Shown piece after piece: positions 35,018 through 42,228 of a DNA stretch of 64,000 bases; the stretch's first letter is position 1; every line of letters starts with the position of its first letter. The notes under the pieces are model-generated. The model saw only the letters and a list, made by a program, of their open reading frames with translations, was not told where the DNA came from and ran no database searches. Made by a program: the position numbers and the translations under genes. This DNA is from Micavibrio sp. UBA7657 (GTDB lineage Bacteria > Pseudomonadota > Alphaproteobacteria > Micavibrionales > Micavibrionaceae), in NCBI GenBank assembly GCA_002483465.1, contig DLHX01000008.1:178531-242530 (forward strand), given 5' to 3'.

Positions 35018-36823
35018 ATGACCAAAGCATCTCCCAACGCCTCAGCTAATAATGGTGCCGCCATGCCCGATCCGGTGGCGCTCGGCCAGGCCCTGCTCGC
35101 GGTTTATGAGCGCGCCACGCCGATTTTGGAAACCTACTTCGCGCGCATGGGCGAAGACCTCGCCAAACAGAATTTCGACCCCTTCCATATCAAGGACGTC
35201 TATCTCGAATTCCTAAACCGCATGGCCGCCGATCCGGAAAAATTCTGGCAGATGCAGCAGGGTTTCTGGAACGACTGGTTCCGCCTCTGGCAGGAAAGCG
35301 CCATGAAGTTCCTCGGCGAAGACGGCAAGACCATCATCCAGCCGGAAAAAGGCGACCGCCGGTTCAAAGCCCCCGAATGGCAAGAATCCGCCCTCTTCGA
35401 TTTCATCAAGCAATCCTATCTCCTCACCTGCCACTGGATGGATAAAACCGTGCGCGGCGCCGAAGGCCTCGATACCGACAAAAAAGAAAAACTCGTTTTC
35501 TACACGAAACTTTTTGTCGATGCCCTCTCGCCCACCAACTTCATGATGACCAACCCGGAAGTCCTGAAAGAAACCCTGAAAACCGGCGGCGAAAACCTCG
35601 TAAAGGGCCTCGAAAATCTCGTCGCCGATCTTGAGCGCGGCGGCGGCGAACTCAAAATCAGCACCACCGATTACAACGCCTTCAAACTCGGCGAGAACAT
35701 CGCTAACACACCGGGCAACGTCATTTATCAGAACGATTTGATCCAGTTGATCCAGTATGAACCTATGGGCGACAAGGTATTCAAACGCCCTCTCCTGATC
35801 ATCCCGCCATGGATCAACAAATATTACATCCTCGACCTGCGCGAGGATAATTCCTTCATACGCTGGGCTGTCGAACAAGGCCACACCGTGTTCGCCGTTT
35901 CATGGGTCAATCCCGATGCACAGCTGGCGCAGAAACGCTTCGAGGATTACATGCAGGAAGGCGTACTCGATGCGCTGGAACAGATCCGCGACATCACCGG
36001 TGAACCGGATTGCAACGTCGTGGGTTATTGCCTGGGCGGCACGCTGCTCGCTATCACGCTTGCATGGCTGGCCGACAAGAAAAAAGAAAACCTCATCGCC
36101 TCCGCCACTTTCCTCACCACGCTGCTCGACTTTGAAAATTCCGGCGACCTGAAACTCTTCATGGACGACAGCCAGCTCGAACTCATGGATCAGGCCATGG
36201 CCGAAAAAGGCGTGCTTGAGGCGAAAAACCTCCAGAAAACTTTCACCCTGCTCCGCGCCAACGACCTGATCTGGTCCTTCGTCGTCAATAACTACCTCAT
36301 GGGCCGCGACCCGTTTCCGTTCGACCTCCTCTACTGGAACGACGACTCCACCAACATGCCCGCCGCGATGCACAGCTTTTACCTGCGCAAGATGTACCGC
36401 GACAATGAGCTGACCAAACCGGGCGGCATCGCCATGCTCGGCACCCCCATCGACCTCAGGAAAATCACCGCGCCCGCCTATTTCCTCTCGACGCGCGAAG
36501 ACCACATTGCACCGTGGCGCGCCACCTATGCCGGTCTCAAACTTTTGGGAAGCAAAAACATCAGCTTCACCCTCGCCGCGTCCGGTCACATCGCCGGCAT
36601 CGTCAACGCACCCGTTAAAAACAAATATTGCTACTGGACCTCACCCAAACCCGGCGCACCGTCCGGCGAATGGATGGACGCCGCCACGCAGAATGAAGGC
36701 TCCTGGTGGCCGCACTGGCAGAAATGGATCGCCACCTATGCCGGTGAAAAAACTGCCGCCCGCAAGGTCGGCAAGGGCATCGAACCCGCCCCCGGCAGCT
36801 ACGTGAAGAAAAAATCCAGCTAA
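35018..36823 (+). CDS. phaC: Class I poly(3-hydroxyalkanoate) synthase
   Basis: PhaC polymerises (R)-3-hydroxyacyl-CoA into polyhydroxyalkanoate storage granules. The 601-residue protein has the lipase-like box GYCLGG with nucleophile Cys338, Asp495 in REDHIAP and His524 in ASGHIAG, so the catalytic triad is complete. Length and the N-terminal domain match class I enzymes, which need no PhaE or PhaR partner. No phaA, phaB or phasin gene lies beside it. A strong hairpin terminator follows. Confidence 0.96.
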   Translation: MTKASPNASANNGAAMPDPVALGQALLAVYERATPILETYFARMGEDLAKQNFDPFHIKDVYLEFLNRMAADPEKFWQMQQGFWNDWFRLWQESAMKFLGEDGKTIIQPEKGDRRFKAPEWQESALFDFIKQSYLLTCHWMDKTVRGAEGLDTDKKEKLVFYTKLFVDALSPTNFMMTNPEVLKETLKTGGENLVKGLENLVADLERGGGELKISTTDYNAFKLGENIANTPGNVIYQNDLIQLIQYEPMGDKVFKRPLLIIPPWINKYYILDLREDNSFIRWAVEQGHTVFAVSWVNPDAQLAQKRFEDYMQEGVLDALEQIRDITGEPDCNVVGYCLGGTLLAITLAWLADKKKENLIASATFLTTLLDFENSGDLKLFMDDSQLELMDQAMAEKGVLEAKNLQKTFTLLRANDLIWSFVVNNYLMGRDPFPFDLLYWNDDSTNMPAAMHSFYLRKMYRDNELTKPGGIAMLGTPIDLRKITAPAYFLSTREDHIAPWRATYAGLKLLGSKNISFTLAASGHIAGIVNAPVKNKYCYWTSPKPGAPSGEWMDAATQNEGSWWPHWQKWIATYAGEKTAARKVGKGIEPAPGSYVKKKSS

Positions 36824-36835
36824 AGAACAGCCAAT

Positions 36836-36863
36836 AAAAAACCCCGCCGAAGCGGGGTTTTTT
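36836..36863. terminator. Bidirectional terminator between phaC and rpsI
   Basis: The stem AACCCCGC-CGAA-GCGGGGTT is flanked by A's on the left and T's on the right, so it can end both the phaC transcript (plus) and the rplM-rpsI transcript (minus). An identical sequence occurs at 46292-46319. Confidence 0.9.
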
Positions 36864-36881
36864 GTAACTCGTAAAAGCGGA

Positions 36882-37466
36882 TTAACGCTTCGCCCACTGC
36901 TTGGTACGACGGGCGCCGTGCTTGCCGACTTTTTTCCGTTCAACCACGCGGCTGTCGCGGGTCAACATACCGGCCTTTTTCAGGGCCGGACGGTATTGCG
37001 GGTCAAAATTCTCAAGCGCACGGGAAATCCCGTGACGGACCGCACCGGCCTGGCCGGACAATCCACCGCCCTTTACCGTGCAGACGATGTCGAAATGGCC
37101 GACACTCTCCACGATCAGGAAAGGCTGGTTCAGGATCAGGCGCTGCGTCTGGCGAGCGAAATAAACAGCCTGGTCGCGGCCATTGACCGTAACCTTGCCG
37201 TTACCGCGCTGCAGCCATACACGCGCAACAGCGTCCTTACGACGGCCGGTCGCATACGAACGGCCCTTCGCATCGATTTTCTGTACGCGTTTAATCGCCT
37301 CAGGCTGCGCGGTCGAGAAATCGAGCGCAGTCATTTTAACTTCGACCGGTGCCGCACCTGCGGCTGCACCGATGTCTTTCATATCGGTCGCGGCGGGCTT
37401 TTTACGGCTGCTGCGCTTTACTTCGACTTTCGGCGCGTCTTTGTTTTTATCGTCTCTCTTGGCCAT
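36882..37466 (-). CDS. rpsI: 30S ribosomal protein S9
   Basis: S9 is a small-subunit protein whose C-terminal tail reaches the P-site tRNA. The core (about residues 66-194) begins RSYATGRRKDAVARVWL and ends GARRTKQWAKR, close to the canonical QFSKR. The first 65 residues are an extra Lys/Ala/Asp-rich segment beyond the usual 130-residue protein; alphaproteobacterial S9 proteins often carry such an extension. It follows rplM with five bases between them, as in most bacteria. Confidence 0.96.
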   Translation of the reverse strand: MAKRDDKNKDAPKVEVKRSSRKKPAATDMKDIGAAAGAAPVEVKMTALDFSTAQPEAIKRVQKIDAKGRSYATGRRKDAVARVWLQRGNGKVTVNGRDQAVYFARQTQRLILNQPFLIVESVGHFDIVCTVKGGGLSGQAGAVRHGISRALENFDPQYRPALKKAGMLTRDSRVVERKKVGKHGARRTKQWAKR

Positions 37467-37471
37467 GGTGA

Positions 37472-37948
37472 TTATGCCCTTTTGTTTTTAGGATTCATGG
37501 AAGCAACATCGAGTTTCTCGGGTTGCTGCGCTTCATGCGGGTGCGTCGCGCCGACATAGACATGCAGGTTCGACAGCACTTTGCGCGAAAGCGGACCGGG
37601 ATGCGGCAACATACGCTGCACGGCCTTCTCGATCACGAGTTCAGGCGTCTTGCCGGCCAGGATCTGGTTGCGGCTGCGGCCTTTAATTCCGCCGGGGTGG
37701 CCCGTGTGCCAGTAGAAAATCTCGTCGTCGGCTTTTTTGCCGGTGATTTTAACTTTATCGGCATTGATGACGATAACGTTGTCACCGCAATCGACGTGCG
37801 GTGTGAATTGGGGCTTGTGCTTGCCGCGCAGGCGCATGGCGATAATGCTGGCGAGACGCCCGAGAACGATATCCTCGGCATCAATCAGCAACCACTTTTT
37901 CTGCACTTCCGCAGGCTTCAGAGACTTAGTTGTTGTGGTGATAATCAT
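37472..37948 (-). CDS. rplM: 50S ribosomal protein L13
   Basis: L13 is an early-assembly large-subunit protein. The 158-residue product has the signatures WLLIDAEDIVLGRLAS, LRGKHKPQFTPHVDCGD and AVQRMLPHPGPLSRKVLSNL. It heads the rplM-rpsI operon. A promoter with TTGACA lies about 50 bases upstream. Confidence 0.97.
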   Translation of the reverse strand: MIITTTTKSLKPAEVQKKWLLIDAEDIVLGRLASIIAMRLRGKHKPQFTPHVDCGDNVIVINADKVKITGKKADDEIFYWHTGHPGGIKGRSRNQILAGKTPELVIEKAVQRMLPHPGPLSRKVLSNLHVYVGATHPHEAQQPEKLDVASMNPKNKRA

Positions 37949-37973
37949 GTTTTTTTCCTCTTAAAGATGGCGC

Positions 37974-38003
37974 TTTATGCCCCATCAGCTGTCCCCCTGT
38001 CAA
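37974..38003 (-). promoter_or_regulatory. Predicted promoter of rplM-rpsI
   Basis: On the minus strand a perfect -35 TTGACA (38003-37998) is followed after 18 bases by CATAAA (37979-37974) as -10, about 25 bases before the rplM start. It faces away from the promoter at 38066-38094. Between the two lies the weak hairpin AAAACCCA-N-TGGGTTTT at about 38006-38033. Confidence 0.5.
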
Positions 38004-38065
38004 CAAAAAACCCAATAAAAAGAATGGGTTTTAGTTGCGGTATCTAAATACCTTCATATCCCTTG

Positions 38066-38094
38066 TTGACAGGGATTATATACATAACTATTAA
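38066..38094 (+). promoter_or_regulatory. Predicted sigma-70 promoter of the secreted triplet
   Basis: A perfect TTGACA at 38066-38071 is followed after exactly 17 bases by TATTAA (38089-38094). The start codon of the first gene of the triplet lies 27 bases further on, behind GGAAAGAG. It is one of the best-looking promoters in the window. Confidence 0.6.
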
Positions 38095-38120
38095 TCAGCA
38101 AACACTGGAAAGAGCTATAA

Positions 38121-38654
38121 ATGCGTATAAATCCTCAATCGACCCTTTTCGGAACCTTCGCCATTGCCACGACCCTGCTCTGCACGTCAGGTCATGCCAC
38201 GCTCACCCCATTTGAAATTCCCGAGGGCAGGATTGATGTTCAGGACCCTGTACCCGACCGGTCGGAAATCCGTACAAGATATATCACCTCAACAGACCTG
38301 TTCACATGCGACAAACACAACACGCTGAACACTTTTATCTTCACCCAAACCCTTTCGGATGACATTCCTCCAAAGATAGCCGCCATCGTAACAAATATAT
38401 TTGAAGCATTGCCGCAAATTATAAAAGACAAACTCGATCAGAGAAACATTGCACCTGAAACACTGGTCAAGTTTGTGAATAGCGAAACAGAAATCTTGAT
38501 TAATAATCTTTTGGCGACCTCCCCTGCGTCTGACGTTGATGAGGCATATCGCATCGCCACGATAGAAGTTACACTGGAAACTGTACCTGATGCATGTCCT
38601 TTCACGGGAATCACGCCCATGAGCGGCGCCCCTAAACTCGAGCATACCCCTTAA
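38121..38654 (+). CDS. Small secreted two-cysteine protein, first of three
   Basis: I know no family for this 177-residue protein. A signal peptide covers about residues 1-27 (hydrophobic FGTFAIATTLLCTSGHA). The mature part has exactly two cysteines, Cys63 in LFTCDKH and Cys159 in VPDACPF, which could form one disulfide. Between them the sequence is largely helical-looking. The segment just before the second Cys (ATIEVTLETVPDAC) resembles the same place in the next two genes, suggesting diverged duplicates. Ribosome-binding site GGAAAGAG; it heads a three-gene tandem. Confidence 0.7.
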   Translation: MRINPQSTLFGTFAIATTLLCTSGHATLTPFEIPEGRIDVQDPVPDRSEIRTRYITSTDLFTCDKHNTLNTFIFTQTLSDDIPPKIAAIVTNIFEALPQIIKDKLDQRNIAPETLVKFVNSETEILINNLLATSPASDVDEAYRIATIEVTLETVPDACPFTGITPMSGAPKLEHTP

Positions 38655-38687
38655 TGAAACCGAACCTGAATGATGTAAAGTCAGACA

Positions 38688-39239
38688 ATGCGTAACTCTG
38701 TAAAAGCTTCTTTTTTCACCGCCTGCGTACTTGCCGCGAATGAATTAATCAGCGGACCTGATGCTGCCCTTGCCAATATCCCCCCAAAAGGGGAAATAGC
38801 ACCTATGCCACCAAGATGGGTATCGCCACCTCCGGCTGTGGTCCAAAAAGAATTAAGAGCCCTCTTTAAAATATGCGACCCACGCGCGATCAAATATACC
38901 ATGCTAGTTTTCCAGACAATGAAACCTCAGCATCCGGAAGAAGTGCCGCAGGAAGTCTATGATGACATCCGGGAAACATTCATGGACGCCGCGCAGAAAA
39001 TGTTTGAATACACACGGGACATTACCGCAGAACCGATGGAAGATGAGGATTTGAGGAAGGCATTACTAAAGAAACACAGGGAACTCACGGAACAACAAAT
39101 CAACAAAATCGATCTTATTCTTAATGAAGCATGGCCCGCACCCCGTCCGTTTGACACTGAGGAATTCGGCAAAATAGAGCTGGCCGTTGACTTCGATGGC
39201 ACCCCCGGCGCTTGCGTACTTCCGGCTCAATCACTGTAA
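38688..39239 (+). CDS. Small secreted two-cysteine protein, second of three
   Basis: Unrecognised 183-residue protein with a signal peptide (about residues 1-29, ending near ALA) followed by a Pro-rich linker (PPRWVSPPPAVV). The two mature cysteines are Cys63 in FKICDPR and Cys176 in GTPGACVL, 113 residues apart. The middle is charged and helical. The stretch KIELAVDFDGTPGAC corresponds to the end of its neighbours. It starts 33 bases after the first gene and is likely in the same transcript. Confidence 0.7.
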   Translation: MRNSVKASFFTACVLAANELISGPDAALANIPPKGEIAPMPPRWVSPPPAVVQKELRALFKICDPRAIKYTMLVFQTMKPQHPEEVPQEVYDDIRETFMDAAQKMFEYTRDITAEPMEDEDLRKALLKKHRELTEQQINKIDLILNEAWPAPRPFDTEEFGKIELAVDFDGTPGACVLPAQSL

Positions 39240-39286
39240 TATTAGTTTATGCATAAAGCCTGCCCTTGAAACCGAAAGAAAATCCC

Positions 39287-39769
39287 ATGAAAAAAAGTTT
39301 TGCCGTGGCCGCCGCCTTTATCGGAATCATGTCAACCAGCGCCAGCAGCAAAACGATTGCTGACCAACCCCCAATAACGACCATCATTTACACCGATCAG
39401 GCCACTGCCTGCCTGCGCGATGGTAACGCGCTTGTTATGGACGTCCTTCAGGAGACAATTTACGAAGGCAAGCCAGAAATCGCTATGGATGAAATTCTTT
39501 TTCTGGCCGAGGAATATAAAGACGATGTTGAAGACACCTTGCGCAGGGAACTGGAAAGAAAAACACTCAAAGATTTGGCTCAAAAAGAGGGAGCAACAAA
39601 TCTGCGCCCGGCCATGAAGGGCAAGTACAATAATTTCGCCTCAAAAATTCATAACATTCCAAATATACAAATAATTGAGATCAAACATATGGAAGTTACA
39701 GGCGTCGATATCATTGAGAACGGCTGCGATACCGGGAATATGCCGCAACCCTCACAGACTTCCCTTTAA
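39287..39769 (+). CDS. Small secreted two-cysteine protein, third of three
   Basis: Unrecognised 160-residue protein with a clean signal peptide (MKKSFAVAAAFIGIMSTSAS). The two cysteines are Cys42 in ATACLRD and Cys147 in IENGCDT, 105 residues apart, again with a charged helical middle. I chose the ATG at 39287 because the signal peptide then begins with MKKS; an upstream TTG at 39266 adds seven charged residues. It follows the second gene by 47 bases, and its stop overlaps that of convergent cutA. Confidence 0.7.
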   Translation: MKKSFAVAAAFIGIMSTSASSKTIADQPPITTIIYTDQATACLRDGNALVMDVLQETIYEGKPEIAMDEILFLAEEYKDDVEDTLRRELERKTLKDLAQKEGATNLRPAMKGKYNNFASKIHNIPNIQIIEIKHMEVTGVDIIENGCDTGNMPQPSQTSL

Positions 39770-40077
39770 ACCGTCTCTTCCTCGATCCAGTTGAGAAACG
39801 GCGCGTGCCCCTTCTCAATCGGTAGCGCGACAATGCATGGCGTCTCATAGCTGTGCAGCTTCAGGATTTCCTCTCTCACGTCTTCGAAAAGGTCGCTCCT
39901 TGTCTTCATCACAATAGCAATTTCCGTTGCGCTCTCGACCTTGCCCTTCCACTGATAAACCGCCTCATGAGGCGCCATGATATTCGTGCAGGCAACCAGC
40001 CGCTTCTCGACCAGCGTGGCGGCGATCTTCCCGGCTTCCTCGCGGTCCGGGCACGTGACATAAACGAATAACTTCAT
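39766..40077 (-). CDS. cutA: CutA divalent-cation tolerance protein
   Basis: CutA forms a small, very stable trimer linked to copper and divalent-metal tolerance in E. coli; its exact job is unsettled. The 103-residue product is full length. It has the family's VEKRLVACTNI, SATEIAIVMKTRSDLFEDV and LHSYETPCIVALPI segments. It stands between the secreted triplet (convergent) and the transglutaminase-like gene upstream. Confidence 0.95.
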   Translation of the reverse strand: MKLFVYVTCPDREEAGKIAATLVEKRLVACTNIMAPHEAVYQWKGKVESATEIAIVMKTRSDLFEDVREEILKLHSYETPCIVALPIEKGHAPFLNWIEEETV

Positions 40078-40091
40078 AAGCGAAGTATAAA

Positions 40092-40565
40092 TCAGGCCGA
40101 ACAGGCGCGCCAGCCCGGCGCCCCGATAGCATAGATGGGCGAATAGCGCGCGTTATAGGAATCCTTGTTCATCACCATGACGGTCTGGTTGTCGAGGATG
40201 TACTGGTAATTCCCGCTGAACACTCGCAGCACCGCATGATACTCCCGGCTCTTCTTGTCGATGCAGATCACCATCTCCATCTGCGAGGGCTTCACGCCCA
40301 TCTGCACAAGTTTATGCATTTTATAGATGGAAAAATCTTCGCAATCGCCGCCCTTGAATTTGACGAACTGCTCCGGCGTGTACCACACATCGCTCAGCCC
40401 GTCGCGCTGGTAGACGAACCCGCTATTAACCGCGCGGTTCACCTGGTCGCAGGCGACAGCAATGCTGGCCGGTCCGTTGGCCGGACCCGACTGCTTGCCG
40501 AGCCATGTTTTGATCGGCAGCCATTTTTTGAACGCAGAAACGTCCTTGTTGTAGGTATTTGCCAT
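40092..40565 (-). CDS. Bacterial transglutaminase-like cysteine protease (BTLCP)
   Basis: A 157-residue member of the BTLCP family (PF06035). The catalytic triad can be read as Cys in FKGGDCEDFS (about residue 79), His in REYHAVL (about 111) and Asp in YILDNQ (about 125). Family members are usually exported and cleave or regulate surface proteins; this one has no signal peptide and begins MANTYNKDVSAFKKW. The start is supported by GGGGGAAA. Whether it acts in the cytoplasm or has lost its export signal is unknown. Confidence 0.85.
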   Translation of the reverse strand: MANTYNKDVSAFKKWLPIKTWLGKQSGPANGPASIAVACDQVNRAVNSGFVYQRDGLSDVWYTPEQFVKFKGGDCEDFSIYKMHKLVQMGVKPSQMEMVICIDKKSREYHAVLRVFSGNYQYILDNQTVMVMNKDSYNARYSPIYAIGAPGWRACSA

Positions 40566-40603
40566 GATTTCCCCCGGGAAGATAAAAGAATGGTCGGAAT
40601 AGA

Positions 40604-40635
40604 GAAATGGTCGGAACGACAGGATTTGAACTTGC
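40604..40635. repeat. Partial copy of the tRNA-Pro 3' end (attachment-site-like)
   Basis: Thirty-one of 32 bases match 41049-41080, the 3' end and T arm of tRNA-Pro including CCA. A shorter fragment, AATGGTCGGAA, lies just before it at 40589-40599. To its right is an imperfect hairpin (about 40641-40673) and a REP-like repeat. It cannot fold as a tRNA. The two copies bracket one small A+T-rich gene. Confidence 0.8.
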
Positions 40636-40675
40636 AGGCTTGCTTAACGAGCCTCTCGGCGAGTTTAGCAAACCG

Positions 40676-40698
40676 CAACCCCGGCGAAAGCCGGGGCC
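40676..40698. repeat. REP-like hairpin between the tRNA-Pro copy and the small gene
   Basis: The stem CCCCGGC-GAAA-GCCGGGG is a variant of the window-wide repeat. It lies just outside the stop of the small A+T-rich gene and may serve as its transcript end. Confidence 0.75.
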
Positions 40699-40704
40699 TA
40701 GTAA

Positions 40705-41034
40705 TTATCTAAGGTTTTCTACATTTAAACCATGTCTAATGGCAAGCTCATCTGCCATAGCAGAAGCATCGAATGGGATCGCAGACTCATGTAACAAAGA
40801 ATAAATAATACTAAGATGCTTTTTTACAAATTCTTGTGTTTTAATATTAGGATCTAGAGAATTGATTTGAACGAACATGAACATGATGGCCCCATCATAT
40901 TCTGTAACTTTTTGAAGTCTTGCTTGCTTGCATACTTCATTGAGTGTGCCAAATTGGAAAGAACCCGGCTCATAGCCGAAGTTATACTTCAGAACCCTTA
41001 AAACCTTGGCTTTAAACCATAACATTCCAAACAT
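40705..41034 (-). CDS. Small hypothetical protein between tRNA-Pro repeats
   Basis: A 109-residue protein from the ATG at 41034 (MFGMLWFKAKV), with another ATG at 41025; the longer frame would begin inside tRNA-Pro and is unlikely. It has no signal peptide or clear membrane helix, and no family is recognised. The DNA is visibly richer in A and T than its neighbours, and it lies between two copies of the tRNA-Pro 3' end, which suggests acquisition by integration. The ribosome-binding site is poor, so expression is uncertain. Confidence 0.5.
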   Translation of the reverse strand: MFGMLWFKAKVLRVLKYNFGYEPGSFQFGTLNEVCKQARLQKVTEYDGAIMFMFVQINSLDPNIKTQEFVKKHLSIIYSLLHESAIPFDASAMADELAIRHGLNVENLR

Positions 41035-41052
41035 AAAATGCCCCAAGGGAAA

Positions 41053-41129
41053 TGGTCGGAACGACAGGATTTGAACCTGCGACCCCTTGCACCCCATGCA
41101 AGTGCGCTACCAGGCTGCGCCACGTTCCG
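41053..41129 (-). tRNA. tRNA-Pro (GGG)
   Basis: Complete cloverleaf on the minus strand with acceptor CGGAACG/CGTTCCG, anticodon stem CTTGC/GCAAG, loop ATGGGGT, and anticodon GGG for proline. The discriminator is A and CCA is encoded. Its 3' 32 bases are nearly duplicated 445 bases downstream. Confidence 0.95.
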
Positions 41130-41135
41130 TTACCA

Positions 41136-41163
41136 CGTCATCCCGGCGAAAGCCGGGATCCCG
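41136..41163. repeat. REP-like hairpin upstream of tRNA-Pro
   Basis: CGTCATCCCGGCGAAAGCCG and its completion through GGGATCCCG, with the stem CCCGGC-GAAA-GCCGGG. It is an intact member of the family and sits seven bases beyond the tRNA-Pro 5' end, between it and the MerR-type gene. Confidence 0.85.
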
Positions 41164-41223
41164 TGCTTATAAGCATAAATGCCCATGTTTGCAAGATTAC
41201 CGCTTTCGGGGGAAAGACAGTTA

Positions 41224-41751
41224 TTATTCGGTTTCCGCGATCATGGCACGGAGCTCTTTCAACTCCCCGGCCAGCGATTGCAGCGCCGCGCGCTGACGGT
41301 CGCTCAAACCCGCCTGGGCAGCCTTTTGAGGGGCTTGCTGGGGCACATTGCTGTTGCGCGCCTCGGGCGGGGTCTTCTCGACCACCTTGTTCTTGCCCTG
41401 CTCGCGGAAAAGCTTCTGGACGCCCTTAATGGTGTAGCCCTGCGTGTACAGCAGGTGGTGGATCGTCTTCAGGATGTCCACATCCTCCGGACGGTAATAA
41501 CGGCGACCGCCGCCCCGCTTCAGGGGTCTTACTTGTGAAAACTTGGTTTCCCAGAACCGCAGCACATGCTGCTGGACGTTCAGGTCATCGGCCACTTCGC
41601 TGATCGTGCGGAAGGCGCTCGGCGCCTTGCGGGATTTCTCGGTGGCTTCGGGCGCCTGCGGTGCTGCATCCTGCTTCGGTGCTTCAGGTGCGACGAGATT
41701 GACGCTCGGCTGGAACTGGTCCTGCTTCAAAGGCCCTGATTGTGCGTTCAT
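41224..41751 (-). CDS. MerR-family transcriptional regulator
   Basis: A 175-residue regulator whose DNA-binding domain covers about residues 45-115. FRTISEVADDLNVQQHVLRF is the helix-turn-helix, GGGRRYYRPEDVDIL the wing, and TIKGVQKL closes the domain. Low-complexity Ala/Pro/Gln-rich stretches flank it on both sides, and there is no metal-binding cysteine. It follows ihfA by 37 bases, an arrangement found in many alphaproteobacteria. Its targets are unknown. Confidence 0.88.
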   Translation of the reverse strand: MNAQSGPLKQDQFQPSVNLVAPEAPKQDAAPQAPEATEKSRKAPSAFRTISEVADDLNVQQHVLRFWETKFSQVRPLKRGGGRRYYRPEDVDILKTIHHLLYTQGYTIKGVQKLFREQGKNKVVEKTPPEARNSNVPQQAPQKAAQAGLSDRQRAALQSLAGELKELRAMIAETE

Positions 41752-41788
41752 GATGAATCTCCCTGTTTTAAACTTTTTTTAGAACGGG

Positions 41789-42085
41789 CTATTGCCCTTT
41801 GTTAATGCGGTCCTTGAGCACATGGCTTGCACGGAATACTAAAACTTTCCTTGGTAAAATCGGCACTTCGACGCCGGTCTTGGGGTTGCGGCCGATGCGC
41901 TGGCCCTTTTTGCGGACCGAGAAACTGCCGAAGGATGAAATCTTGACGTTGTCGCCGCTTACAAGCGCTGCGCAAACTTCTTCAAGAAGCACTTCAACAA
42001 GGTCCGATGATTCGTTGCGGGAAAGACCGACTTGTTCGTAAACAGCTTCGGCCAGGTCCGCCCTGGTGATTGTTTTGCTTTCCAT
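41789..42085 (-). CDS. ihfA: Integration host factor subunit alpha
   Basis: IHF-alpha pairs with IHF-beta to bend DNA at specific sites. The 98-residue product has the family segment ISSFGSFSVRKKGQRIGRNP and the intercalating Pro in EVPILPRKV. The RIGRNPKTG arm and the adjacent MerR gene favour IhfA over HU. The start at 42085 has GGGAG upstream; a TTG at 42097 would add four residues. Confidence 0.92.
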   Translation of the reverse strand: MESKTITRADLAEAVYEQVGLSRNESSDLVEVLLEEVCAALVSGDNVKISSFGSFSVRKKGQRIGRNPKTGVEVPILPRKVLVFRASHVLKDRINKGQ

Positions 42086-42228
42086 TATGACTCCCAATAC
42101 GTGAATGTATTCAGGTTAGCCATTTCATGGGGGGTCGTCAAACTAAACTGCAAAAAAGCCGATTCAATTCAAGGCCCTAGGGGAATATGCTAATTCATGC
42201 ATTTATCTGCATATCTTGGGCAGGAGCG

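Noticed and set aside
35900..36589. Minus-strand frames of 229 and 223 residues inside phaC
   Set aside because: Shadows caused by the high G+C third positions of phaC; no recognisable motif or start signal.
40439..40678. A 79-residue frame reading through the tRNA-Pro 3' copy
   Set aside because: It translates tRNA-like and hairpin sequence and overlaps the BTLCP gene; not a plausible protein.
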